Assembly: GCA_900095095.1 (NCBI GenBank)
Contig: FMBT01000338.1
Coordinates: 186,001 to 250,000, forward strand
Length of the DNA stretch: 64,000 bases
Source: Fragilariopsis cylindrus CCMP1102
Taxonomy: Eukaryota; Bacillariophyta; Bacillariophyceae; Bacillariales; Bacillariaceae
Direction of reading: 5' to 3'
Shown here: piece by piece, positions 21,410 through 33,807 of the stretch
Layout of the letters: each line of letters begins with the position of its first letter
Numbering within the stretch: the first letter of the stretch is position 1
Program-made: the position numbers and the translations under genes
The notes under the pieces: generated by a model
What the model saw: only the letters and a program-made list of their open reading frames with translations
Told to the model about the DNA's origin: nothing
The model's database searches: none

Positions 21410-24400
21410 ATGACAACATCAAAGCCAGAGCCAGATAATGACGATGCTATTGAATATAATAAAAGAAGTACACGAAATAGTAGTAATAATATAAAGTTCT
21501 GGAATGATATAAATAATAAAATAAAGACAAATATATACAAACATCAAGTTCAAGTTGAAGGTCTTGTTCCTCAAGATGTTGATAATTCTGTTGGAAATGA
21601 TTCGAAAGTAAATAATATTGTAAAAGCAAAAGCTAATAATAATGATGTAAATTGGATATTCCGTTCCCGTACCTCCCATATCTTAAATACCAATGGACAT
21701 TATGATTGGAAAAGAGAATTAAATTGTTTTCAAGGTCAATCATTACCAGATGCAGTATATAATAATAATACAGTTGAAATTATACTTCTTTTACAAAATT
21801 CAAACAATAACAATGAGAAGAATAAGAAGAAGGCAGCTAAGGCATTACGAATACGGTTTAGTGCATTGGAGGGATTACGGAATTGGATGTCCTATGATTG
21901 TCAACCAATATTAACCTATCATGCCATTGATTCAAATTTACATTGGAAACATATGAAACAAATGAAATCGAAACAGACTACTCAAACTCAAAAAGGAGAA
22001 GGAAGAGGTGGAGAAGATATTAACTCAAATAATCCAAATTCAACTTCAAGTAGTAGTATTAGTAGTAGTATTATAAATGAAATTAGTTATGATTATACAT
22101 ACACGACACCCTATAAGGGTGGTACAGATTGTATTTATATTGATATTTGTCCTGACGACGGTGACAATGACAATAATGATACTGATACTACTGAAGATAA
22201 TAATGACAATGACGATGAGCATATATATAATTATTTAAAACCTGATTCAAGTTCATTCATTGCAAAACATGATGCAGAAACAAATAATGATACCATCAAC
22301 AAAAAGAACAGCAAAAACGTACGTCGTGTCAAGTTACGTAAACCAATATGTAAATGTAAAGGTGATGGTGGACGTGCACCACTCGTTTCTACTACTGGAA
22401 GGGAAGCTGAAAATCGTCTTTCTTCGTCTCAAAACAAAAACAAAAAAGGGAGGCAATCGCAACAAAAACAAAAACAACTACCTGAATGGAAGAAAACAAT
22501 GTCCTACAAGGTGAATATAGAAGGATTATTACAACGCAATCATACTACGATAAAATTTAGAGATGATATAACATTATGGGAAGATGATTTACATGATAAT
22601 GGTACAGCATGGTTAAAAGTACGAACCTTTGTTTGTAATGAAGGATGGGCATGTCTACTTCGAAATTATATAAGGGTTGATAATGTACTACTAAGAGTTA
22701 TTGATACAAGGTATATACATATATTTGGTAGTCCGAATATATACCGAGAATATTCCTATAAAGAAGGTACATGGAAGGATTTAATAAAAAAGATCAATAC
22801 TAATTCAATTAGTTTAGAATCAATTAATGATTCAATTGCAGCAAAATACCTTCCATTGAAGGAACCACCAATCACAGAATATTTATCACTACTATCAAAA
22901 AGCGATGAAGATGATGAAGAAATTGAAAATGAATCGACAGCATTGCCATTGTCATTACCATTGCCATTTCAAGAAGAAGAACAACAAAAGGAAACAACCA
23001 CAGCTGCTTCTGCTGCCGCTGCTACCAGTGGTGATTCAGAAAGTACAAGTCTTATCATTATCAATGATGTATCAATTGAGGATGCTATTCCTGTAGTACC
23101 TAATTTACTACAAGAAACTGGAATCACATTTCTTATTAAGAAATCAAATGGAAGTATCTTAGAAGCCATTTCAACAACAAGTTCTACAATGACAACAACA
23201 TCAGCTTTATCTACCACTGATGCGTCATCATCATCGTATATTTCATCTACTATTATCTGGTTAAAACCATACAATAGTAATAATAATGGTACCACAAAAT
23301 CAATTTTATCAATTCAAATATCATCTTGTTCATATGATGGTGGTAGAATAGCTATTGGTGATGATTATGGTTATGTTGAAATATGGCGTTTGTTAACAGG
23401 TAAATTGTTATATAAATTTGATATTACAACATTTGAAATAAGGAATAAATATCGTAATAAATCAAGTACAAGATTATGGACTGATCATTTGATATTTAAT
23501 GATAATGGATCATATATTGGTGCATCTGCTGGACGGAATACAGTATTGATTAAAGTTGATGACAACAATAACAATAACTCATTATCAAATGATGAGGAGA
23601 ATTTTTGCACTGATGGACAGATAGTATCATCATTAGAATCAACATCCGGGACTGTAACAGGACTTGCATTTCGGAATAACAATAATAATAACGATAATAA
23701 AAGCAGCAATGTATCATTAGCTGTTGCATCGTATGGAGTAATTCAGTGGCTAACAGCATCGACTGCTACTACTACACCAACAACACCACCACCACCACTA
23801 TCATTGAAACGTAACGGTGCTGCAATTGAATGTATTGATATATCATCAAATGGTCAAAAAATCGCTGTTGGATTTTTAGATAAAACATTACGCGTTTATG
23901 ATTATGGTCCTACAACAACTACTGACCCAGAAGAAGTAGTAGTATCAAACAAATACAAGGCAATTGATTGGGTGGGATTTAATTCTGCAGTAAAATCAGT
24001 ACAATTTAGTACCTCATTGAACTCATCGCCATATTGGTTAGCTGCTATGGGGGGTAATACTATATTAGTTCTTCGTGATGATCTCAATACACGAAATGAA
24101 GCACCAATTATTTGTAGAACTCAAGGTAAAACAGAACGTGATGGATGTGATGGTACATGTCATCGATTTATAAGCATACAATGGTCAGCATCAACATCAA
24201 CGTTGACGACGAGTGGTTGCTGTCAAGAAATGTCTACCTTAGCTGCATTAGATGCAAATAATGGTTCAGTTCATATATTCCATTTCATCATCGATAATAA
24301 CAATACTACTGGTAACACTTCAAGAATGATGACGACATCGAATCATAATCAAATAGAAGATTCATGGCCACGTCGAGCGTTACCAGTTTATACGATTCAA

Positions 24401-26128
24401 CCATCATTTTTGAACCCATCCAAATCGATTGCAACTACGGTATTTGCATTTTTTCATTCTTCATTAATAACGATACTTACTAATACTAATACTTCTCAGC
24501 AACAAGAACAAGAACGGGCACCATTACTAGAACAATCGTTGTCTGCCTCGAAAAAGGAAGTTCAACAGCAACAACGACAAAATGAACCTAAATTTCTGAT
24601 CCTCGATACAACCGCCACCGCCACCACTACTGACGATGATCATCGACATCAGCATGAATCAGAAGTTAATGATAATCGAAATATGATAAATAAAAAAAGT
24701 CGAGACTTTTCGTTGTTGTTTCTGTCGTGGAAAGCAACCAATCGTAGTGGTAAAAGGAAACTTACGTTCTGCCAAAAATTATGGTTCCTTGGTTTTGTAT
24801 TCTCAATTATCGCCTTTTACATTACGTCATCGTCGACGATGACGAAGAAGGAAAAGACTATGGTCACAACATCAATAAGTATGGAAACAAATTATGGAAG
24901 CTGGGTGGTATCTAAGGCTAATAACAATGATGAGAACGATACTATTATTACACATCTAGAATATGATGAAGAAGAGGCAAGAAAATATTTATTTTATTCC
25001 AAAGTAGCTTTTTGTACTGAACAAAGCATTTTGGCATGGTCATGTGGATATATGTGTGATAAGGTCCCAATAATCAGCGATGATGATGATGCACCAGATA
25101 ATAACAATAACAAAAATAATAAAGTACGGTATATACCAGAAGGAGAATCGTATGGTGTGCAAGGATATGTTGCACAGATTCCTAATGATAACAATAACAA
25201 TAATTCTGATGTTGATGGCGATAATGATAATGATGACTTATCAGATCATGATAGTACTAACAATAACAAATGTATTGTATCATTTCGTGGATCATTAAAT
25301 ACGAAGAATTGGTATGCTGATTTTCTTTTTATGCTAAAACCATGGCCGACAGGTAATATGATTATGAATATGAATCTAACCGACGGCGAAGAAAACGAAG
25401 TTGATTGGTGTCGAGGTTGTAAAGCACATTATGGATTTGCTTCTGCGTACGACGAACTTCGTAATGAACTCCATGATGCTATACAAGATTTGAACTGTAC
25501 CTCATTGGTTGTAAGCGGACATTCTCTCGGCGGTGCAATTGGTAAGTGCATATACGTGCAGCGCACATTGGGTTTCCCCTTACGTTGGCTCATTATCTTA
25601 TACTGCTGGTTCTACTCTTATCCTTACTCTTACTTTTCTACTACCGTATCCAAACCATTTTTTCCAATCTTTAATTAATTAGCAACAATTGCATCATTCG
25701 ATTTACGAGCTGTGATGGGATATCATGTTGAATCGACGTGGACATATGGTAAACCTCGATTGGGGAATGTAGAATTTGCTAATAGTTTTGTTGCCGCTGC
25801 TACAAAACAAGGTGTATCATCACCGATTTGGCGTATTGTACATTTTCACGATCCAGTTCCACGTGCACCACCAAATCTGCCATTCCATCCTATTGTACAT
25901 GCACCATTAGAAGTTTATTACACCAACAGGCAATCATCCGAATATATAGTCTGTCCTCAACAAAATGATGGTACAAAAGAAAACCAATCATCGTCGTGTA
26001 TGGGAAGTTGGCCATTATATCTATCATTGAATATTGATCATATCAATTATCTAAATGAATCCTTTGCGTTTAAGAACTTTCCTGCAGAATGTAAAGCTAT
26101 GAATAATACCGCACCTCTTCGGTTATAA
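21410..26128 (+). CDS. WD-repeat / transmembrane / class-3 lipase fusion protein
   Basis: Exon 1 is 21410-25541, a 141-nt intron is 25542-25682 (GTAAGT...TTAG), and exon 2 is 25683-26128: 1525 aa. The N-terminal ~600 residues are poorly conserved and Asn/Asp/Ser-rich. Beta-propeller-like blades follow (IAIGDDYGYVEIWRLLTGK ~645-665; IAVGFLDKTLRVYDYG ~819-834). One membrane span is near 1124-1141 (LWFLGFVFSIIAFYITSS). The C-terminus is an alpha/beta-hydrolase of the lipase class 3 family: GHSLGGA nucleophile S1372, TYGKPRLGN, HFHDPVPR with D1434, and DHINYL with H1497, a complete Ser-Asp-His triad. The intron splits the nucleophile-elbow region. Probably a membrane-anchored lipase acting on galactolipid or acylglycerol, with the propeller as sensor or scaffold; substrate and topology are inferred. 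Confidence 0.85.
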
Positions 26129-26898
26129 AAGATATCGTTTTCCTAACAAGAAAAACAAAAGTATCCACCCCCTAAATACTAATATATTATTGAAAGTTTT
26201 TCATGACAATGTTTACGTTTCGTAGTATGACTACTAAGCTTGGTTCAATGTTAAACTGTAGTACATTAAAATCCATGCTGGTAATGACCGTATAATAAAG
26301 TCAACGCGACTACTATTTTGGAAGATCACCAAGACCGAACCATTAACTTAACTTGGAGCAATACTGTTCAATAATAGCTCGGATAGTAAAGTAGTCGTAC
26401 AATTTTATCAGGAAAATATCAATCAAAAACATACGTTTAGCTTCAACAAGTACGTGGAAGGAGAGCTTAGTCAATAGCCCTTGTAGGCGCAGTAGTCTTG
26501 GTTAGCTGCATCATCGTATAATGGAAAATAATTAAGGAAGGGGGGCGGTAATTACTCATTTTTAGCACCAAAGGATTATTTTTGTAGATCTTCAATTCAC
26601 TCTCTCCGTCGTGTGATCTATCAATTTTAGGACTTGCATTTGGTGGTGATCCTACGTCAACAACAGTACGTAAATAGACTATGTAGCCATAGGTAAGACC
26701 ACTACATCGTATGCCGTTCCTGGTTCTGCCGCCACCGTCGCTTTTGTATAATCATGAGAAAAATATCGATAACGAGAACTCTTTAAGGTACTACAAGAAC
26801 TAAATTAAGATGGTGCCGCATTACTATGTATGTTATTATTGACTTTATTGTTGTGAGCATCACATACAACTGGGGCATGTGGAAATGTGTTGAGAAGC
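26129..26898. other. Intergenic
   Basis: Spacer between the lipase gene (+) and minus-strand material. No gene, repeat or RNA recognised. Confidence 0.4.
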
Positions 26899-27354
26899 TT
26901 ACACCACCAAGACCGGCAGTACTTTAAGTTGTAGATCATCCGTTTTTATTCTAAATTCCTTACTCAAATTTACCAGTTTCGATAAACGATTGGCGACTGC
27001 GACGACGAGATTGGGCATCCTCATCATCACCTGCAGCATCCTTGATAGCAAGACCAAAACCCGACATACGATGAATATTATCAATTTCAAATAGGCTCGA
27101 ACGACGGGCAATATATTTTCCAGTTTGTTTTCTGCTATCTCCTTTTCTTTTCCGGTTTTTCCAGCCTCGGCGATCACTCCTCTCCCCCATTCCTCGTCAC
27201 GTTTCTTATCGGTATCTACCATTTTTGCAATCATATTGTCGTACGTTAATTCCGTTCCTGCTCGAGCCTTCAAAGCCAGGACTTTATCATACTGATCCAG
27301 AACCGTACTATCACGTGCCAATACATCCACAGTCACGTATGGTGTTTCTTCTTA
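26899..27354 (-). CDS. Unidentified coding-like segment after the LRR array
   Basis: The minus-strand frame is open from ~27354 with no ATG at its head; a splice acceptor ...CAATAAG would allow an exon start, so this may be an internal exon. It reads smoothly (YVTVDVLARDSTVLDQYDKV, then YDNMIAKMVDTDKKRDEEWG), then near 27130 two frames both look plausible: one hydrophobic (YLKLIIFIVCRVLVLLS) and one, to 26960, reading RRSSLFEIDNIHRMSGFG then a charged tail. A frameshift or a missed intron could explain this. No family recognised. It may be a separate small gene or a distal exon of the LRR gene. Confidence 0.35.
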
Positions 27355-27586
27355 TTGAGGTACAGTATAGTATTTATTATTGATACCTTCCTGCCAAATA
27401 GTAACAAATGAATCGAAATCGTTGATACCTGGAATTTTTATTTGTAAAGAACTCTTCCACAGTACTACCCGCACATTTCGCTTTATATTTGGTGGTAAAA
27501 TGGGAGAAGTATAAAAATGGCATTGTGAAAAAACAACAGATATAGCAGTAAATGGAAGCAGAATAATACTCAATTCAATTACTTAC

Positions 27587-29312
27587 TCAAATCAAGATTT
27601 ACAAGTGAGGTCATCAGTCCAATCTCACTTGGTACTGAAGATATCCAATTGAGGTCATCAATCCAATCTCATTTGGAATTGAACCAGTAAAAGCATTGCC
27701 CCCTAATGCATTTGGTGGTAAAAAGTAAAAAGTATAAAAAAAACATTGTGAGAAAACAACTGATATAACAGCAAATGGAAGTAGAATAATACTCAATTCA
27801 ATTACTTACTCAAATCAAGAATTACAAGTGAGGTCATCAGTCCAATCTCACTTGGAATGGAACCAGTTAGCTTATTGTCACCTAATGCATTTGGTGGTAA
27901 AAAGTAAAAAGTATAAAAAAAACATTGTGAGAAAACAACTGATATAACAGCAAATGGAAGTAGAATAATACTCAATTCAATTACTTACTCAAATCAAGAA
28001 TTACAAGTGAGGTCATCAGTCCAATCTCACTTGGAATGGAACCAGTTAGCTTATTGTCACCTAATGCATTTGGTGGTAAAAAGTAAAAAGTATAAAAAAA
28101 ACATTGTGAGAAAACAACTGATATAACAGCAAATGGAAGCAGAATAATACTCAATTCAATTACTTACTCAAATCAAGAATTACAAGTGAGGTCATCAATC
28201 CAATCTCATTTGGAATTGAACCAGTAAAAGCATTGCCCCCTAATGCATTTGGTGGTAAAAAGTAAAAAGTATAAAAAAAACATTGTGAGAAAACAACTGA
28301 TATAACAGCAAATGGAAGTAGAATAATACTCAATTCAATTACTTACTCAAATCAAGATTTACAAGTGAGGTCATCAGTCCAATCTCACTTGGAATGGAAC
28401 CAGTTAGCTTATTGTCACCTAATGCATTTGGTGGTAAAATGTAAAAAGTATCAAAATGAAACTGTAAGCAAACAACAGTAATAACAGTAATGGAAGCAGA
28501 ATAATACTCAATTCAATTACTTACTCAAATCAAGATATTCAAGTGAGGTCATCAGTTCAATCTCACTTCGAATGGAACCAGTTAGCTTATTGTTACCTTA
28601 TGTATTTGGTAGTAAAATGTGGGAAGTAGAAGATCAGCATTGTGAGAAAACAGCAGGAATAACAGTAAATGGAAGCAAAACAATACTCAATTCAATTACT
28701 TACGAAGATTAAGATATTCAAGTGAGGTCATCAGTCCAATCTCACCTGGAATTGAACCAGTAAAAGCATTGCCATCTAATGCATTTGGTGGTAAAATGTA
28801 AAAAGTATCAAAATGAAACTGTAAGCAAACAACAGAAATAACAGTAATGGAAGCAGAATAATACTCAATTCAATTACTTACTCAAATCAAGAAATGTAAG
28901 TGAGGTCATCGATCCAATCTCACTTGGAATTGGACCAGTAAAAGCATTGTCATCTGATGCATTTGGTGATGACACGTGAGAAGTATAAGAAGGGCATTGT
29001 GAGAAAACAGCAGGAATAACAGTAAATGGAAGCAAAAAAAATACTCAATCCAATTACTTACTCAAATAAAGGTTTGAAAGTGAGGTCATCAATCCAATCT
29101 CACTTGGAATTGAACCAGTAAAAGCATTGCCCCCTAATGCATTTGGTGGTAAAATGTAAAAAGTATAAAAAAAGCATTGTGAGAAAACAACTGATATAAT
29201 AGCAAATGGAAGCAGAATAATACTCAATTCAATTACTTACTCAGATCAAGATTTACAAGGGAGGTCATCAGTCCAATCTCACTTGGAATAGAACCAGTTA
29301 GCTCATTGTTAA
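27587..29312 (-). repeat. Array of ten ~179-bp LRR exon + intron units
   Basis: Exon low ends lie at 29241, 29062, 28882, 28704, 28525, 28347, 28168, 27989, 27810 and 27587, spaced 178-180 bp except the last (223). Each unit is a 72-nt exon coding one 24-residue LRR (e.g. DNKLTGSIPSEIGLMTSL) and a ~107-nt intron from GTAAGTAATTGAATTG to TGCATTAG. All introns are phase 1. The units covering 27810-27988 and 27989-28167 are essentially identical, introns included. Two exon types alternate irregularly: DNKLTGSIP and GNAFTGSIP. Confidence 0.9.
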
Positions 29313-31951
29313 CTGAATTAAAGATAAAATATCAAAAAAGGTGAGATCTTTATGAAAAGATAAACAAGATATTGCAATTGAATAGTAGAATAACAAGTTG
29401 ATCACTTACTCATATCCAAACTTATCACAGTCCCTTCATCACATATGATGCTAGGCCAAACACATTGTCTCATTGTACTAATCAATGTGTTATTTGGAGA
29501 GTTGTAGGTAGCAAAGTAGATTACAGCTAATGCATATCTTTCAAGAAAAAAAGGATCCTCACACATAGAGTTCTCTGATTCATCATTTATTAACCAATCA
29601 ATTGCTTTTGCAGTTGGGTCATAATTAATACCAGTATAAACAGTTAAGCTATCAATATAATCATAAAGCTTATCAAAATAACATACTGGTATCCTTTTAA
29701 AGCCATAGGTACTTTCTTTAGCACTAGAAGACTGAGTAACCACAATTGAATTGCTTTCAATAGATTTTTTACCTCCATGAAAAACTGTATAGTCTGCATA
29801 CCAAATTGGGGAATCATAACTACTATCATTTCTAATAGTCATAGTACAATCTGCACCATCATTGACCATAATTGTTTCTGTTTGATTTTCCATGGACTTA
29901 TCAACATAGATGTTCAAAACATTACTTCCATCACAATCAATAAATAGCAAAGACTTTACTGGTTCCTGTTCAACTCTTCCACTACTTCTAATAATGTTAT
30001 CAAGACGAATAGTTATAGGGACCATATCAGGATCTACACAATTGGGGAAACCATCTCCAGAAGCAATTTTATTTGTTGCACCAAATGCATTCTTAAGGGA
30101 TCCAACACCACAATTTGATCCAGAGCAAGTAGCAGCACAACAATCTCCACCATCATATTGAGAATCAAAATCATTAAAAACTGAATCACAGTTACTATCA
30201 CCAATAAATGATGAACACGTATTATTATTTAGTTCAATATCACCATTTTCTTCAACAAAGTACAAGTTAAGAGGCGTATTACTTGAAGTATACCATTGTT
30301 CTTCAAACATTGTTGAAACATCAAAGGTATCTGTTTTTGAAGAACGAGCTAATTCATTATCATTGCCACGTGCCTCACAAGCATTAGTATTATCACCATT
30401 GAAGAGGATCCAGCGACGATCATCAATGCAATATCCAAATTTAGCACTCTCAGAGTTATACCCAAAACTCTCATATAACTTTCTTCTGAATCCTTCATAT
30501 CTATTGATAGCATCTTCATCTTTCTGATAGCAGCCATTGTATACCTGTAGTCCTTGTTCCTCATCTTGAAATTGAACCCTAAATATCTCGGTGACCCAAT
30601 GATTATTACTTTCTTGAAGAAAAATCATAAAGCATATCATTGAAAACAATATCACACCAACGGGAATGACAGTACACAAATATCGAACATGCTTGTATTT
30701 CCTGTAAATGCATCTGGGAAGAGGTAGCTTCTCAATGCGTTTTGCTTCCTCTTCAAACTTTGGTCCATACTTTCCCCACTTAATAATTTCAAATCCAACA
30801 TTATCAAGAGTTGAAATAAAATTAATTGCTGTGAAATTTAAGATGATTTCAATTGTAGTGGATGAAGTGACGATTAGTAAGAGTGTTACAGTTATTGCAA
30901 AAATACCCTGAGTTAAACGTAGAATAGAGGCAAATACCATGCACCCAAGCTTGTCGTCACTTGTTGCCTGATTAAAACGTGGAAACAATTCAACAGCTGT
31001 AACAACATCAAGCACAGTTGAATCTGCAAAAATAATATAGGACAATGTAGCTGTAATTTGGGTAGTTCTAACTAGTGGACTAACATGTGATGGAACAAAA
31101 TCTGCAAGTCGTGCTAAAATAGATCCTCTTCCTCCATCAGGATTATCCCCATCACCATTACTGGACCAGTGTGGATGGGTTACACTAAGTACCATCAGTA
31201 CAAGGAATGTCATCTGGAACAGGTACACCATCAAACCATACGAAAAATAACTAGGATTCCCAACAGGACCATGAAGAGATAAAAGCGAGTAGGTGTCTGC
31301 AGGATACGGCTTGCTACTGAAAGTGCTACTAAAGTCATCTTCGTTATTGGGTAGTACTGGTTGTTCTGCAACGTTCTTGTTGCTCCCTCCATTATTGTCC
31401 CGTCCTTCTTCTAATAGACTATCAGAAATATGGACTATTTCTTCACTATTGTTTAATTTTGATACCAAACTATTGTTGTTACTTCTGCCAATGATAGTGC
31501 TACTTCTGCCGTTATTGGTATTGTTATTACAATCTACGGCGTTTTTTTTACCGGGTGGTGATACTAATACTGCAACTTCCTTATTGCTACACCCTACTCC
31601 TCCTCCTTCTTCTTCTTTTTCTGTTTCTTCTTCTTTATATTTTGTTTTAACGCTGGAAGGATTAACTTTTTCAGTATTTTTATTTACATTACTTGATACC
31701 AACATTATGCCGTCATCATTATTCTTGCTGTTGTAGTCTTCAGAAGCAAAAACAACGGGAACATCAATTGATTTGGTGCTTTCATTTTCGTCACTATTTG
31801 ATGTACTGTAATCATCAGTGGCAATGAAACTACTACTGTTATTACTTTCGGTATGTGCTGCATGATTACTATTATTGTTTTTATCATCATCATCATCAAT
31901 TCCAATATTGCCACACTCAATGTAGTCGTTTTTATCTTGTGGTAGACTCAT
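27614..31951 (-). CDS. 4TM-LNR-LRR receptor-like membrane protein
   Basis: The start is the ATG at 31951-31949; the frame above it has only a TTG. Exon 1 (31951-29410) encodes ~847 residues: an Asn/Asp/Glu-rich cytosolic-type N-terminus (1-235); four or five hydrophobic spans (~239-257, 296-318, 337-362, 366-385, 424-446); then a Cys-rich ectodomain with a Lin-12/Notch-like LNR module near 579-610 (FIGDSNCD, then YDGGDCC); ending VISLDM before the donor. Nine complete 72-nt LRR exons follow, all phase 1, then a tenth hybrid exon whose frame ends at a TGA at 27616-27614. The LRRs are of the plant-like LxGxIPxEIG type, known for extracellular recognition. No kinase is seen. Splice-like signals and a further possible exon (ending at ~27480) beyond the stop suggest the original gene was longer. 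Ligand unknown. Confidence 0.82.
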
Positions 31952-33807
31952 TGTTGATCCTGGTATAAATAAGATGCTTGTTCGCAGCAAAAGTTGGTGG
32001 TATCTTGATGATACGAACGCGTGTGAGCGTGTTTGTGAGCGTGTGTGCGTGTTTGTTTGTGTATATATGTTTGTGAAAGAGAGGGAAGGAAGGAAGAGAG
32101 AGAGAGAGAAGATATTTATTGAGAGCGGCTAAAAAAAAGAAAATGCATGTCGGTAGTCTGAATTCGATGCAAGTTGTACACGTAAAGTACTATTTACCTT
32201 GTTTTATTTGTCTCTCTTTCTTATTAATTGTTATTCTGTATATACGGAAAATATTTTGTTGTGCCGTTGATTATTATTACTCTATGATGATATTATATTT
32301 AACAGATATGGAAGGAGACAGAGACTCGTTCAGGTAGAAAGATAATGACAATAGATCCTACTGCTTACTCTAAGTTTGTTATTATCAATTTTGTTTTTGA
32401 TTCAGAGGTCGTCTTAGATTCTATTCTCTGATGATGATGATAATGACGATAATGATGATGATGATGATGCCTGAACGAACGACGGTCGATGAATGATATT
32501 CGACAGCCAGGAGACGAGAAATACAGTATATTATGGTTTGGTATATGGAACGGTATGGTCTGATATTTGAATGAATGAATGAATGAATGAATGGATGAAT
32601 GTGTGTTTTTTCGATAACAACATGTATTGTTTGTACAAGAATACTGCTGCGATTATGTTTGTGACAGTAGCAAAGCAAAAGAGAATGTGTTCTTTTCTAA
32701 TAGAGGAAGTTGTAGATAGTAGCCAGCTAATCTGCCTAGGCAGTAAAACGTATCAGTATATTATGTTACAATGTAACAGCGACTTCAAACCTCCGGAGGT
32801 TTAGTACTACAGTGTAGTGTAAGGCTTAATATGATGATACTTTCGTGATACTGTACGACGATACTGTACGCGAGTAAAGTAGATGTTTGTAACAACATAA
32901 CCCATTGAGGTGTCATTTTCGACGGAACAGCAATCATAATTAAAATGACAGGAAAGAGAACACAAAATGAGAACACTAATGCGAAGAAAGAAGATGGATT
33001 TAAAAAAAATCTTATGGACGCTCGTGACTCCAGTCGTGGACTCAATATCTTTGCCCCTGATTTTTACGAATTATATTGAATAATTCAATTCGACCCCGTC
33101 GCGGCGCGATCCTTCGTCCAACCAAATAATGCTTCTTGTATCAGCATGTCTCCTGCCTCTACTATGTTGAATTGGACTGCTTACAAAAAACAACGAATTT
33201 GAGAATATAGAGTAAAACTCGGTCAGGAGGAAGGGGGTGGAGCAACGACAACATAGATTCGATATTACAGCAAATAGTCCGATCGAACAGCAACAGCAGT
33301 TACACAACTACTGCGTATTGGTCGTTAAGTTGGTTGTTTGGCTGGCTAGGTCTGTGCGACGATCGGATAATAGCAGCAGGAACAGGAGGAACAGGAGGAG
33401 CAAGAGCAGGAGCAGGAACAGCAATAATTATGACGCGATGGTCAGTCTTGAAACTTAAGTTGCATGTATGGATCAACCACGCACACATACATTTGTTCCG
33501 TATGGTCATCTATGTGCCTGTGAAAGCTGTGATAACGAATTAGTGAGGATGGAGAGATAATAAAACTTATCATCGTTGGTCGGTGTCCAATTTCTAAGCA
33601 ACATACAGACCTCAAGTCATACAAAAACTATTCAATCCATAATAAAGAATTCACTGCTTCCGTGCAAGTAAGGAATATTAAAAATAGTCTTGAAAATGCG
33701 TTTTCACTATAATAATAATTTCATCGGAAAAAATTATATGAATATGTTATGATCCACTACCTTCGTGCGTGCCACTCACTCGTCACTCGTCGTGTCTTGT
33801 GTTATGT
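31952..33807. other. Intergenic
   Basis: Between two minus-strand genes. It contains G/T-rich and GA-rich simple repeats at ~32020-32110, a (GATGAT)n run near 32430-32470 and (GAAT)n at ~32568-32592. Open frames at 32785-33045 and 33237-33543 show no family motif. Confidence 0.4.

Noticed and set aside
27587-29312. CRISPR-like regular repeats at ~179 bp
   Set aside because: The period is an LRR exon plus intron with splice signals and a conserved reading frame, not short repeats with unique spacers.
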